64,000 bases of DNA from an uncultured Bacteroidales bacterium (GTDB taxonomy: Bacteria > Bacteroidota > Bacteroidia > Bacteroidales > Bacteroidaceae). Positions 27,680 through 35,908 of this stretch are shown here, one piece after another. The notes under the pieces are model-generated. The model made no database searches and had not been told where the DNA came from. It was given only the letters and a program-made list of their open reading frames with translations. The position numbers and the translations under genes were made by a program. The stretch is from assembly GCA_902801485.1 (NCBI GenBank), contig CADCIP010000008.1:56664-120663 (forward strand), given 5' to 3'. How positions within the stretch are numbered: the stretch's first letter is position 1; every line of letters begins with the position of its first letter.

Positions 27680-29263
27680 TCAGCCGTTACTTATATTAAA
27701 CCCAATCCCAGCGAGTTTCTCGCGGATGCCTGCCTCCAGGCGATGACTCTCTGCAAAGAGGTCGCCCAGTTCTGAGGTCAGGCGGGCCATCTTTTCCTCG
27801 AAGGGCTCTGCATCTTCTTCCTCATCAGCGATGCCGACATAGCGGCCTGGGGTGAGCACCCAGTCCTGTTTGCCTATCTCTTCGATGGTGGCTACCTTGC
27901 AGAAGCCTTTGACATCTTCGAGGGTGTCGTTTTCGTAGGCTCGGAAAGTGGCGGCAATGCGCTGCACATCGCACTCTTCAGCAGGAATGTTTGCCCAAGG
28001 CTTGTCTTCCTTCTTAACGGTATCGTAACGTACAAAGTCGTCGCTGAGTTCACGATGGGTGCGATCCACCATCATACCCATCTCTCTGGCATCGATGAAG
28101 AGCACCTTGCCAGGATTCTTTTTCTTGCGATTGAAGAACCAGACGCAGACAGGAATAGACACGTTGTAGAACAGCTGGTTTGGCATCGCAATCACACCTT
28201 CTACAAGGTCTGCCTCAATAAGTCGTCTGCGGATCTCGCCTTCGCCACCCGTTGTTGTGGTCAATGAGCCATTGGCAAGCACAAGACCGATGCGGCCTGT
28301 TGGCGAGAGGTGATGCACCATGTGCTGAATCCAGGCATAGTTGGCATTACCCTCTGGTGGCACACCATATTTCCAGCGTACATCATCCGCCAAGCGGCTT
28401 GCACCCCATTCACTCATATTGAATGGCGGATTAGCCATGATGAAATCGAACTTCTTAGTGGCGTGCTTATCATCGCCAAAAGAGTCGCCCCAGCTGTCGC
28501 CAAGGTCTGCTTCCAATCCACGAATGGCAAGGTTCATGTGTGCCATCTTCCAAGTGTTGGCATTGAACTCCTGACCATAGATGGTGACATTGCGGAGGTT
28601 GCCCTGATGCTGCTGGATGAACTTGGCACTCTGTACAAACATACCACCAGAGCCACAGGCGGGGTCATAGACACGGCCTTCGAAAGGCTGAAGCACTTCT
28701 ACTATCGTGCGGACAATGCAGGAGGGTGTGTAGAATTCACCACCTGACGACTGGGTTTCAGCCGCAAAATTCTGTAAGCAATATTCATATACTCGTCCGA
28801 AAAGGTCGATGCCTTCGCCTTGTGCATGCATATCCATGTTGTCGAAGATTTCAACCACCTCACCCAAACGAATCTTGTCTATCTCAGGGCGAGAGTAGTT
28901 GTTGGGCATCACCTTCTTCAAGCGGGGATTCTCACGACCAATCTCTTCAAGGGCATGATCAATGACTTGACCAATCTCAGGGCTATGCGCCTTGCTGGCT
29001 ATCACATTCCATCGAGCATCCTGAGGCACCCAGAACACATGTTCTGCTGTATATTCGTCACGATCTTCCTCGAAGCCGTCGCCTTCCTCTACGAGTTCCT
29101 GGTAACGCTTCTCGAAGCAATCGCTAATATATTTTAGGAATACGAGACCCAGCACCACATTCTGATACTCAGATGCAGTGAGATTACCGCGAAGCTTGTT
29201 CGCGCTGTCCCATATTCGGTCTTCAATAGACTTCTCCTTAACAACCTTTGCTTTCTTTGCCAT
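27680..29263 (-). CDS. hsdM: Type I restriction-modification methyltransferase subunit M
   Basis: 527 residues. The N-terminal helical domain ('RIWDSANKLRGNLTASEYQNVVLGLVFLKYISDCF') precedes the N6-adenine methylase fold, with SAM motif 'DPACGSGGMF' at 200-209 and catalytic 'NPPF' at 278-281. The C-terminus is a coiled coil that contacts HsdS. It is the first gene of the defence operon; its promoter is described at 29299-29331. Confidence 0.96.
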   Translation of the reverse strand: MAKKAKVVKEKSIEDRIWDSANKLRGNLTASEYQNVVLGLVFLKYISDCFEKRYQELVEEGDGFEEDRDEYTAEHVFWVPQDARWNVIASKAHSPEIGQVIDHALEEIGRENPRLKKVMPNNYSRPEIDKIRLGEVVEIFDNMDMHAQGEGIDLFGRVYEYCLQNFAAETQSSGGEFYTPSCIVRTIVEVLQPFEGRVYDPACGSGGMFVQSAKFIQQHQGNLRNVTIYGQEFNANTWKMAHMNLAIRGLEADLGDSWGDSFGDDKHATKKFDFIMANPPFNMSEWGASRLADDVRWKYGVPPEGNANYAWIQHMVHHLSPTGRIGLVLANGSLTTTTGGEGEIRRRLIEADLVEGVIAMPNQLFYNVSIPVCVWFFNRKKKNPGKVLFIDAREMGMMVDRTHRELSDDFVRYDTVKKEDKPWANIPAEECDVQRIAATFRAYENDTLEDVKGFCKVATIEEIGKQDWVLTPGRYVGIADEEEDAEPFEEKMARLTSELGDLFAESHRLEAGIREKLAGIGFNISNG

Positions 29264-29298
29264 ATATCTTGTTTTACTCGTTACTCACATTCCGAGTA

Positions 29299-29331
29299 CA
29301 AATATACAAAAAATTGAAAAAATGGTGCAAA
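29299..29331 (-). promoter_or_regulatory. Promoter of the hsdM operon
   Basis: On the minus strand: -33 TTTG (29328-29331), 21 bp spacer, -7 TATATTTG (29299-29306). The surrounding 59 bp (29298-29356) are about 85% identical to the promoter region of the DUF2971-mcrBC operon (62712-62771). Confidence 0.8.
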
Positions 29332-29365
29332 AAAGTGGTAAAAATTTGCTGTCAGATACTTATAA

Positions 29366-29497
29366 AGTTGAGAGTTGAGAGTTGAGAGTCAGTTTAATAA
29401 GTTTAAGAGTTTAAAGGGTCCACTAACCGCTAATAGGTTAAAAGGTTGTCGTTGACGTTATCGTTGACGTTCCAGCCATGGCTGGGCTCCTAACCGC
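29366..29497 (-). repeat. GAGAGTT heptamers plus inverted copy of the GCCATGGC core repeat
   Basis: 29366-29389 has GAGAGTT heptamers in tandem. 29401-29497 is an inverted copy of an approximately 100-bp interspersed element also present at 52649-52750 and 55735-55840; it contains the perfect 14-bp palindrome CCAGCCATGGCTGG and AACGTCAACGA repeats. Confidence 0.8.
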
Positions 29498-29504
29498 TCG
29501 TCGA

Positions 29505-29730
29505 TGCTTTTGCACTTTTGCACTTTTGCACTTTTGACTTTAAGGTTTTTCAGAAAGCCACTTGAGCTATGCCGTGGCGAGAAAAAATCGAACAAAGTGC
29601 AAAGTTACCAAAAAGTGCAAAAGTGGAGGGTGAGACAGGGATGGTCAGATGGGTAAAGATGGAATGAAGTGTTAAATTATATCTTTATTATTATATTATA
29701 TATATTTATATATATAATATAATAATAAAA
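29505..29730. repeat. TTTTGCAC repeats and 21-bp AT hairpin
   Basis: TTTTGCAC occurs several times in tandem from 29508, followed by 'CTTTTGACTTTAAGGTTTTT'. A perfect 21-bp AT-only stem (29684-29704 with 29709-29729, 4-nt loop) ends just before AAATTTC. A similar arrangement occurs at the right edge of the window (63845-64000). Apart from these there is no gene between hsdM and 30046. Confidence 0.7.
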
Positions 29731-30045
29731 TTTCTTCCTCGATGAAATCCCAAAAACCTTTATGTCAAGTCTGCAAAAGTGCAAAAGTGCAAAACCTGCG
29801 GAAATTATAAGGTTATAAAATTGAAAAATAATTGTCGGAAAGTTTGTTTGATTCAGGAAAAATCCGTACCTTTGCATCAGGATGCAAGACAGACATAAGC
29901 ATCAGGAAAATGCGGCATAGCCAAAGAGAAAAATTTTCTTAGTCGACGAGATAGTTTTTCATGGCGTAACCGCTAAAAGCACGACTAAGGAAAAGGTTTT
30001 AAGGAAGAGGAAATATTTTTACAACCTTAAAATTTTTTATTCATT

Positions 30046-30376
30046 ATGGCATTGAAAGTAAAGGCAGTGGAACGACTGCTGAAGTTTGACAAGGAATCTG
30101 CGGGCAAGTACCGCTATGTGACGAAGGCCTGCTGGGATGCAGCTGGCGAGGTGATTAAGGCGTGGGGCTACGGAAGGCCATTTGAAACTTTTCATCTCAT
30201 TAGAAAAGTTCGCGATTCCCGTCATGCTCAGCACAGACTACGATGATGAGTTCACGAAGCTGCCGTTTGCGTCTTTTATGCCAAATATTTCGTCAATTCA
30301 AAACTATTATGTATATTTGCCTCCAGTTAATATTCTTGTTAAGAATGTGAAGGATGATGAGAATTCCGATGAATAA
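30046..30376 (+). pseudogene. Degraded HU-like DNA-binding protein gene
   Basis: The start 'MALKVKAVERLLKFDKESAGKYRYV' matches the N-terminus of the large HU-like DNA-binding proteins of Bacteroidota. It then jumps to 'ACWDAAGEVIKAW', which in intact members lies about 30-40 residues further on, so an internal deletion is likely. An extra G after the GCG TGG codons shifts the frame: 'ATEGHLKLFISLEKF' continues in the next frame to a stop at 30376. The upstream TACCTTTG near 29867 would be its promoter. The two-frame structure argues for a pseudogene. Confidence 0.65.
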
Positions 30377-30411
30377 GCCACATCATATAGTTTTTTCCTG
30401 GTTTTGCAGAA

Positions 30412-30445
30412 TAAGGGGATGTGTCAGAATAGGCACATCCCCTTA
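30412..30445 (-). terminator. Hairpin after the GH43 gene
   Basis: A perfect 12-bp stem (TAAGGGGATGTG / CACATCCCCTTA) with a 10-nt loop lies 6 bp after the GH43 stop. The T-run is weak in both directions, so it may end transcription from either side. Confidence 0.6.
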
Positions 30446-30450
30446 CTTGT

Positions 30451-32502
30451 TTAGTTAATCAGGTAAGTCTTGGTCTTACCTTTATAGGTGAACCGGACGC
30501 TGGCCCGGTTGTCGGAAACCGGGCTGACCTGTATCTTTACGCTTGGGTCTGATGCACTGGCTGTAATCTTGGATTCCGGCTTCAATGGTGCATATACCTG
30601 GTAATGTGTTACATCGATATATCCGTTGGCATTGCTGCTGAAGAGGGCTTTCTCGGGCAGCTGCAGACGCTGTCCGTCTGCCTCGATGGTAACCTGTGGC
30701 ACAACGGGCACGCTGAAGGTGTGGGAGGCACTAGCGAAGCCTATGCCGTGAAGGTCGAAGAGTCCCTGAGGGCGCTGAGGCTCCTGACGACGGCCCCACT
30801 GGGGGCGTTCGGGACGGGAAGGCATCTCCGGACCTTCTACCAACAGATAGATGGCATGCTTGCCTGTGAGACCTTCTACTGCGGGAACTTTGGCACGGAA
30901 GGTCTGAGGACGATTGGGGGTATCGGCAGGAACGTCGATAACGGCTATCAGCTGTCCCTTCCATACATTATTACTGACAGGACCGTCCAGCATCACCTTT
31001 ATGCGGAAGGCATTCTTGCCGTTGGGGGTGAGGTTCAGACAGATTTCGGTGCCGTCGCCCTGCCTGGTGCCAACGAAGGCCGGAAGTCCCTTGATGCTCT
31101 GCTGCAAGCCGCCGAAGCCAAAATACTTGAAGCCTATGGCACAGCCGTTCTTAAGGCCTGCAAGGTCCATAGAATTGTTCCATACATCGTGGTTGTCCTG
31201 CATACTCTCGTGGGCTCCGGGACCGGCAAGATAACAGGCTATGCCGGCTGAGTAATATTGGTAGGGTGGAAGACCATAGATCTGGAAACCTTCGCTGGTA
31301 ACCTCGGCTCCTGTGTATTCGTTGCCGTCGGAGGCCTTTGCTGTCCACTCGTTATTGGGTGCAAAGGGGTCGTAACCCGTTATGCGTACCATACCGCCCT
31401 TGGCTACAGGTTTCTTGTCCCATACTATCTTAACCGGTGCTACCATAGCCTGACGGGCATTGCCAAAGCCGCGCGGAGGACGGTGATAGAAGACGTACCA
31501 CTGGCCGTTTATCTCCTGCAGAGAGCCGTGGGTGTTATGAGCATAATTGGTGCCTACAAGCTGTGTGCCGTCCTGATTGGGCACAATACCGCGCGAATCC
31601 ACCAGCACACCGCCTGAGCGCCAGGGGCCGAGGGGTGAGTCGCCAAAGGCATAGCGCAGGGCTGAGTTGGTGTTGCCCTGTCCGTACTCCTTGCCGCTGT
31701 AGCCGCTGAATACCATTACGTATTTGTTGCCTACCTGACGGATGCTGCTGGCCTCGAAGAAGTTGAAGTCGAGGGGGTTCTGTCCTTCGTAGAGGGCTTT
31801 ATATTCGCTACCTTCCTTATCGAGCAAACGTCCGTCGTTGCTGCTGGCAGGTATGAAGGGGTCGATAAGTTCGGTGCCTGGACGTTTGGAGTACATGGTG
31901 TTCTGGTCTAACTGGCAGGCAGTACTATGCTGGAAGCCATAGAAAACGTAGGCACGGAAGCCTTTGGAGAAGTCGGGGTCTTTCCTGTCGGTGATATTCT
32001 CGACAAAGACAGAGGGGTCGAAGTCTATAAGCGACCCTTCTACGCAGGCACGTCCGTCTGCAGTAAGATTTACAGGGGTGAAGGGCCCGTTGGGGCGGTC
32101 TCCCTTACAAACCATGGGCACTCGCCTCCATCCACGGGAGTGGGGATAGAGCCAGTAGGTCTTCTTGCCTGTCTCAGGGTCTTTTGTCTCTACCAGATCG
32201 GGGGCATACATGGTGTCCCAACGTCCATCTACGTAGTAAGAGAAAATGGGGCCTTCGTCGCGCCACTGCGTAAGGTCCTCGACGGGAGCCGACCACATGC
32301 GGACATCGTTGCCGCAGTATTCCGAATAATGGGTGTCGTGCGAACCAATGATGTAGGCACGCAACTTACCTGGGTTGTCGGGGTCTTCAAACACACGGGG
32401 TTCGCCATCGGGAACATGCTCCCAGAGGGGGAGGTAGGGGTTCTGGGCTTGCCCAAAGAGGGCGCAGAACAACAGGACGGAAAGTAATGAAAAACGTTTC
32501 AT
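30451..32502 (-). CDS. Glycoside hydrolase family 43-like secreted protein
   Basis: 683 residues with a signal peptide ('MKRFSLLSVLLFCALFGQAQ'). The first part has the five-bladed propeller features of clan GH-F: 'EPRVFEDPDNPGKLRAYIIGSHD' (base Asp), 'RWDTMYAPDLVE', and 'FNFFEASSIRQVGNKYVMVFSG' (acid Glu), then 'YAHNTHGSLQEINGQWYVFYHR'. A jelly-roll accessory region follows (about 400-590). The family cuts arabinose- or xylose-containing glycans; the substrate here is unknown. A run 'PSRPERPQWGRRQEPQRP' is a low-complexity linker. It is monocistronic and flanked by heptamer repeats. Confidence 0.85.
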   Translation of the reverse strand: MKRFSLLSVLLFCALFGQAQNPYLPLWEHVPDGEPRVFEDPDNPGKLRAYIIGSHDTHYSEYCGNDVRMWSAPVEDLTQWRDEGPIFSYYVDGRWDTMYAPDLVETKDPETGKKTYWLYPHSRGWRRVPMVCKGDRPNGPFTPVNLTADGRACVEGSLIDFDPSVFVENITDRKDPDFSKGFRAYVFYGFQHSTACQLDQNTMYSKRPGTELIDPFIPASSNDGRLLDKEGSEYKALYEGQNPLDFNFFEASSIRQVGNKYVMVFSGYSGKEYGQGNTNSALRYAFGDSPLGPWRSGGVLVDSRGIVPNQDGTQLVGTNYAHNTHGSLQEINGQWYVFYHRPPRGFGNARQAMVAPVKIVWDKKPVAKGGMVRITGYDPFAPNNEWTAKASDGNEYTGAEVTSEGFQIYGLPPYQYYSAGIACYLAGPGAHESMQDNHDVWNNSMDLAGLKNGCAIGFKYFGFGGLQQSIKGLPAFVGTRQGDGTEICLNLTPNGKNAFRIKVMLDGPVSNNVWKGQLIAVIDVPADTPNRPQTFRAKVPAVEGLTGKHAIYLLVEGPEMPSRPERPQWGRRQEPQRPQGLFDLHGIGFASASHTFSVPVVPQVTIEADGQRLQLPEKALFSSNANGYIDVTHYQVYAPLKPESKITASASDPSVKIQVSPVSDNRASVRFTYKGKTKTYLIN

Positions 32503-32507
32503 GCTAA

Positions 32508-32662
32508 TTTGGTTTACGGTTTACGGTTTACAGTTTACTGTTTACGGTTTAATGTTTACGGTTTACGGTTTAATGTTTACGGTTTACAGTTTATTGGTTA
32601 GAGTTTGCTAAATGGTAAATGGTAAATGGGTAAATGGTAAATGTTTACGGTTTACAGTTTAC
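32508..32662. repeat. GTTTACG/AATGGTA heptamer arrays between tex and the GH43 gene
   Basis: About twelve GGTTTAC-type heptamers followed by AATGGTA heptamers. The array overlaps the last codons of tex, whose end 'IVNCKP' is repeat-encoded. Confidence 0.8.
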
Positions 32663-34768
32663 GATTCCTTTCATGGAGAGTGAAATGCGTTCGCGTTGCA
32701 TATCCACCTCTACTACGCGGACCATCACATGCTGGTGCAGGCTGACGACAGTAGTGGGGTCTTTGACATACTTATCGGCCAGCTGGCTGACGTGTACCAG
32801 CCCCTTGGTGTGTACGCCTACATCGACAAAGGCTCCGAAGTTGGTAATGTTGCTGACGATGCCGGGCAGAATCATTCCGGGACGAAGGTCGGAAAGTTCG
32901 TGAACCGTTGGATCGAAAGCAAACTGCGTGAGGGGCTTGCGTGGGTCGCGGCCGGGCTTCTCCAACTCGGCCATAATGTCCTGTAGGGTGGGGAGGCCTA
33001 CTGAGGCCGATACATATTTGTTTATATCTATCTGCTTACGTTTCCCGCTGTCTGTAAGAAGGTCTTCTACCTTACATCCGCAATCCCTGGCCATCTGCTG
33101 CACCAGTACATAGCGCTCGGGATGGACGGCGCTGTTGTCCAGCGGCTCTGTTCCTCCTTGCACACGTAGGAAGCCGGCACATTGCTCGAAGGCCTTGGCA
33201 CCCATGCGGGGCACCTTGAGCAGTTCGCGACGGGTACGGAAGGCTCCGTTCTGCTTGCGGTAATCTACAATGTTCTGTGCCAGGGCAGGACCTAATCCGC
33301 TGACGTATGTCAACAGAAATTTGCTGGCGGTATTCAGGTTCACACCCACACGGTTCACACAATTCACAACCGTCTGGTCGAGGCTTTTCTTCAGGGCGCT
33401 CTGGTTGACATCTTTCTGGTACTGTCCCACACCGATGCTGCTGGGGTCTATCTTCACCAGTTCGGCCAGAGGATCCATCAGTCGGCGTCCTATGCTCACT
33501 GCCCCACGCACGGTAACATCCTCGTTGGGGAACTCTTCGCGTGCCACTTCGCTGGCGCTGTAGATACTGGCTCCGTCCTCGCTGACGCTATATACCTCAG
33601 TGCCCTCGGGCAGTTCCAGATGATTGATAAAATCCTCTGTCTCGCGGCCTGCTGTTCCGTTGCCAATGGAGATGGCCTGAACCTGGTACTTCTCGATTAG
33701 CTTTCCTATAGTGAGCATCGACTGCACTCGTTCGGAACGAGGCGGGTGGGGGAAGATGACATCGTGGTGCAGCAGGTTGCCCTGTTCGTCCAGACAGACT
33801 ACCTTGCAGCCTGTGCGAAACCCTGGGTCGATACCCATTACGCGCTTCTGTCCCAAGGGGCTTGCCATGAGCAGTTGCTCTAAATTCCGGACGAAGATAC
33901 GGATGGCTTCCTCGTCGGCCTTCTGACGTGAAGAGGCTGCGAACTCGTTGCTGATGCTGGGCTCCAAGAGTCGCTTGTAACCGTCTTCTACAGCTTCTTG
34001 TACGGCTTTGCTACATTCGTTGTTGCCCCGTACAAACTGGCGCGAGATACGTTCAATGGCTCGTTCGTCATCTACGTTGATGCTGATGCGCAGAATACCC
34101 TCAGCCTCTCCTCGGCGCATAGCCAGCAGACGATGACTGGTACATCGGTCCAGACGTTCGTGCCAGTCAAAATAATCGCGGAAGTTCTGCCCTTCGGCAT
34201 CCTTTCCCTTTATCACCTTACTGCTTATCTCGGCATGCAGGCTAAAGGTGGTGCGCAGGGTGTTACGGGCGTGCTCGTCCTCGCTGACCCATTCGGCAAT
34301 AATATCCTGAGCACCCTGCAGCGGGTCCATGGGACAGTCCTTGTAGGAAGTGAGCAGTGAGGAAACAGGTTCGGGCCCTTGGCGCATCAGTTGTCTGGCC
34401 AACGGCTCAAGACCGGCCTCACGTGCTACTTGTGCGCGTGTACGTCTCTTTTGCTTATAAGGCAGGTAGATGTCCTCCAACTCTGTGCTGTCCCAACAAT
34501 TCTGGATGCGTTCGGCCAACTCGGGGGTAAGCTTTCCCTGTCCCTCGATGGTGGTAAGGATGTATTCTCTGCGTTTCTGCAACTCCGTCAGTTTATCCAG
34601 TTCGTTACTCACTTGTGCTACCTGAATATCGGTCATACCACCAGTGGCTTCCTTGCGGTAGCGGCTGATGAACGGAATGGTGGCACCTTCTTGCAATAGT
34701 GCCACGGTGTTTGCAACGTATTGTTCCTTGAGGCCCAAACGCTGGGCTATAATTGATTCAAAAGTCAT
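32645..34768 (-). CDS. tex: Tex-type RNA-binding transcription accessory protein
   Basis: From the ATG at 34768 this gives 707 residues; an in-frame ATG at 34843 would add 25 residues read from a palindromic repeat ('LTTNPLSWERAGERLP'), so the shorter start is preferred. Tex domains appear in order: N-terminal helical region ('GATIPFISRYRKEATGGMTD'), the YqgF/RNase H-like domain ('VMGIDPGFRTGCKVVCLDEQGNLL'), helix-hairpin-helix modules ('LNTASKFLLTYVSGLGPALAQNIVDYR') and a C-terminal S1 domain ('LRPGMILPGIVSNITNFGAFVDVGVHTKGLVH'). It binds nucleic acid and affects transcription or RNA stability. Confidence 0.95.
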   Translation of the reverse strand: MTFESIIAQRLGLKEQYVANTVALLQEGATIPFISRYRKEATGGMTDIQVAQVSNELDKLTELQKRREYILTTIEGQGKLTPELAERIQNCWDSTELEDIYLPYKQKRRTRAQVAREAGLEPLARQLMRQGPEPVSSLLTSYKDCPMDPLQGAQDIIAEWVSEDEHARNTLRTTFSLHAEISSKVIKGKDAEGQNFRDYFDWHERLDRCTSHRLLAMRRGEAEGILRISINVDDERAIERISRQFVRGNNECSKAVQEAVEDGYKRLLEPSISNEFAASSRQKADEEAIRIFVRNLEQLLMASPLGQKRVMGIDPGFRTGCKVVCLDEQGNLLHHDVIFPHPPRSERVQSMLTIGKLIEKYQVQAISIGNGTAGRETEDFINHLELPEGTEVYSVSEDGASIYSASEVAREEFPNEDVTVRGAVSIGRRLMDPLAELVKIDPSSIGVGQYQKDVNQSALKKSLDQTVVNCVNRVGVNLNTASKFLLTYVSGLGPALAQNIVDYRKQNGAFRTRRELLKVPRMGAKAFEQCAGFLRVQGGTEPLDNSAVHPERYVLVQQMARDCGCKVEDLLTDSGKRKQIDINKYVSASVGLPTLQDIMAELEKPGRDPRKPLTQFAFDPTVHELSDLRPGMILPGIVSNITNFGAFVDVGVHTKGLVHVSQLADKYVKDPTTVVSLHQHVMVRVVEVDMQRERISLSMKGIVNCKP

Positions 34769-34781
34769 AATTTCGGTTGGC

Positions 34782-34816
34782 AGCCTCTCCCCGGCCCTCT
34801 CCCAGGAGAGGGGGTT
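34782..34816. repeat. GC-rich palindromic element upstream of tex
   Basis: GCAGCCTCTCCCCGGCCCTC followed by TCCCAGGAGAGGGGG: the same family as the in-frame copies, here in the leader of tex. Confidence 0.65.
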
Positions 34817-34839
34817 AGTGGTTAGTTGATTTATATTTT

Positions 34840-35817
34840 TCACTCTTCACTCATTCTTTCCAATGCGATGGCGATTTCCTGTGCTACGCGATATACGTAG
34901 GGAATGACGATGTGGCAGTTGGGGCGGTCCTCGATGAGGCGGTAGAACTCCTCGAACTCATAACTCAGACGATGACGCGTAGGGTCGGCTTTGAAAGTCT
35001 GAGGCTCATGTCCGCGCAGATGCAGCGTAAACTCCTGCAAGATGCTCACGGAGCCCTTTATCCCAATATATCCTTTCTCGCCTTGGATACAGGCAAAGCT
35101 CAAACCGTCTGAATCCTTTGCTGCTCCCATGCTGACAACCGATGTAGGGTACTGCATGAGCAACGTACCGCTGGTATCGATGCCGTTCCAACCCAAGTTG
35201 CGGGCATAACGGATGACACGTGGAGGACCGAACAGGCCGATGGTAAAGCAGAGATTGTAGATGTTCAGGTCGCGCAGGCAGCCACCCGACTGCTGTGGGT
35301 CGAAGACAGGGGTGATTTCGCCTTGCAGGTAACGGTCGTACCGACTGCTGTACTGCGAGTAACATCCGTTTACCATACGTATGGTTCCCAGTTGGGGAAG
35401 CAAGTCAATAAGCTGTCGGAACAGAGGCATATAAAGCAGGCTGAAGGCAGGCAGACAATAGGCGCAGCGATTAATGGCAGCATCGAAAAGTGCCTCCGTC
35501 TCTGCTCGGTCAACGGCTATGGGTTTCTCCACAATCACATTGTGACCGGCCTCTATGGCCTGAATGGCATACTCGTAGTGTACATGGTTGGCGTTGGCTA
35601 TATAAACAAAATCGGCCTCCGCCTCCTGCAGCATCCGTGCATAATCGGTAAACACAAATCCTGTGGGTGCATAGGCCTGACAAAGGTCTATGGCGTGTTC
35701 GACGCTTTTCTCGCGCGAGAAGATGCCTGTTACCTCTATTCTTCCTGCAAATTCGTGCTGAAGCATTTTCAGCACCTCTTCAACTATTTTGCCCGTTCCG
35801 GCTATGCTAATCTTCAT
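34840..35817 (-). CDS. Gfo/Idh/MocA family oxidoreductase
   Basis: 325 residues. A Rossmann-type start ('MKISIAGTGKIVEEVLKML') and the substrate-domain motif 'HNVIVEKPIAVDRAETEALF' (EKP at about 96-98) are typical. The family uses NAD(P)H to oxidise or reduce sugars and related compounds; the substrate is not predictable. It lies downstream of the TonB receptor gene on the same strand, 91 bp away, and upstream of tex. Confidence 0.9.
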   Translation of the reverse strand: MKISIAGTGKIVEEVLKMLQHEFAGRIEVTGIFSREKSVEHAIDLCQAYAPTGFVFTDYARMLQEAEADFVYIANANHVHYEYAIQAIEAGHNVIVEKPIAVDRAETEALFDAAINRCAYCLPAFSLLYMPLFRQLIDLLPQLGTIRMVNGCYSQYSSRYDRYLQGEITPVFDPQQSGGCLRDLNIYNLCFTIGLFGPPRVIRYARNLGWNGIDTSGTLLMQYPTSVVSMGAAKDSDGLSFACIQGEKGYIGIKGSVSILQEFTLHLRGHEPQTFKADPTRHRLSYEFEEFYRLIEDRPNCHIVIPYVYRVAQEIAIALERMSEE

Positions 35818-35908
35818 TGTTTAATCCGTATTACATGGCAAATTACGGAAATAAACCGAAGAAAAACAACCGAAACGGGCAAAAAAACAGAGACAATCAG
35901 AAAAATTA

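Noticed and set aside
34769-34843. N-terminal extension of Tex
   Set aside because: It encodes only a palindromic element; the family start 'MTFESIIAQRLGL' is at 34768.
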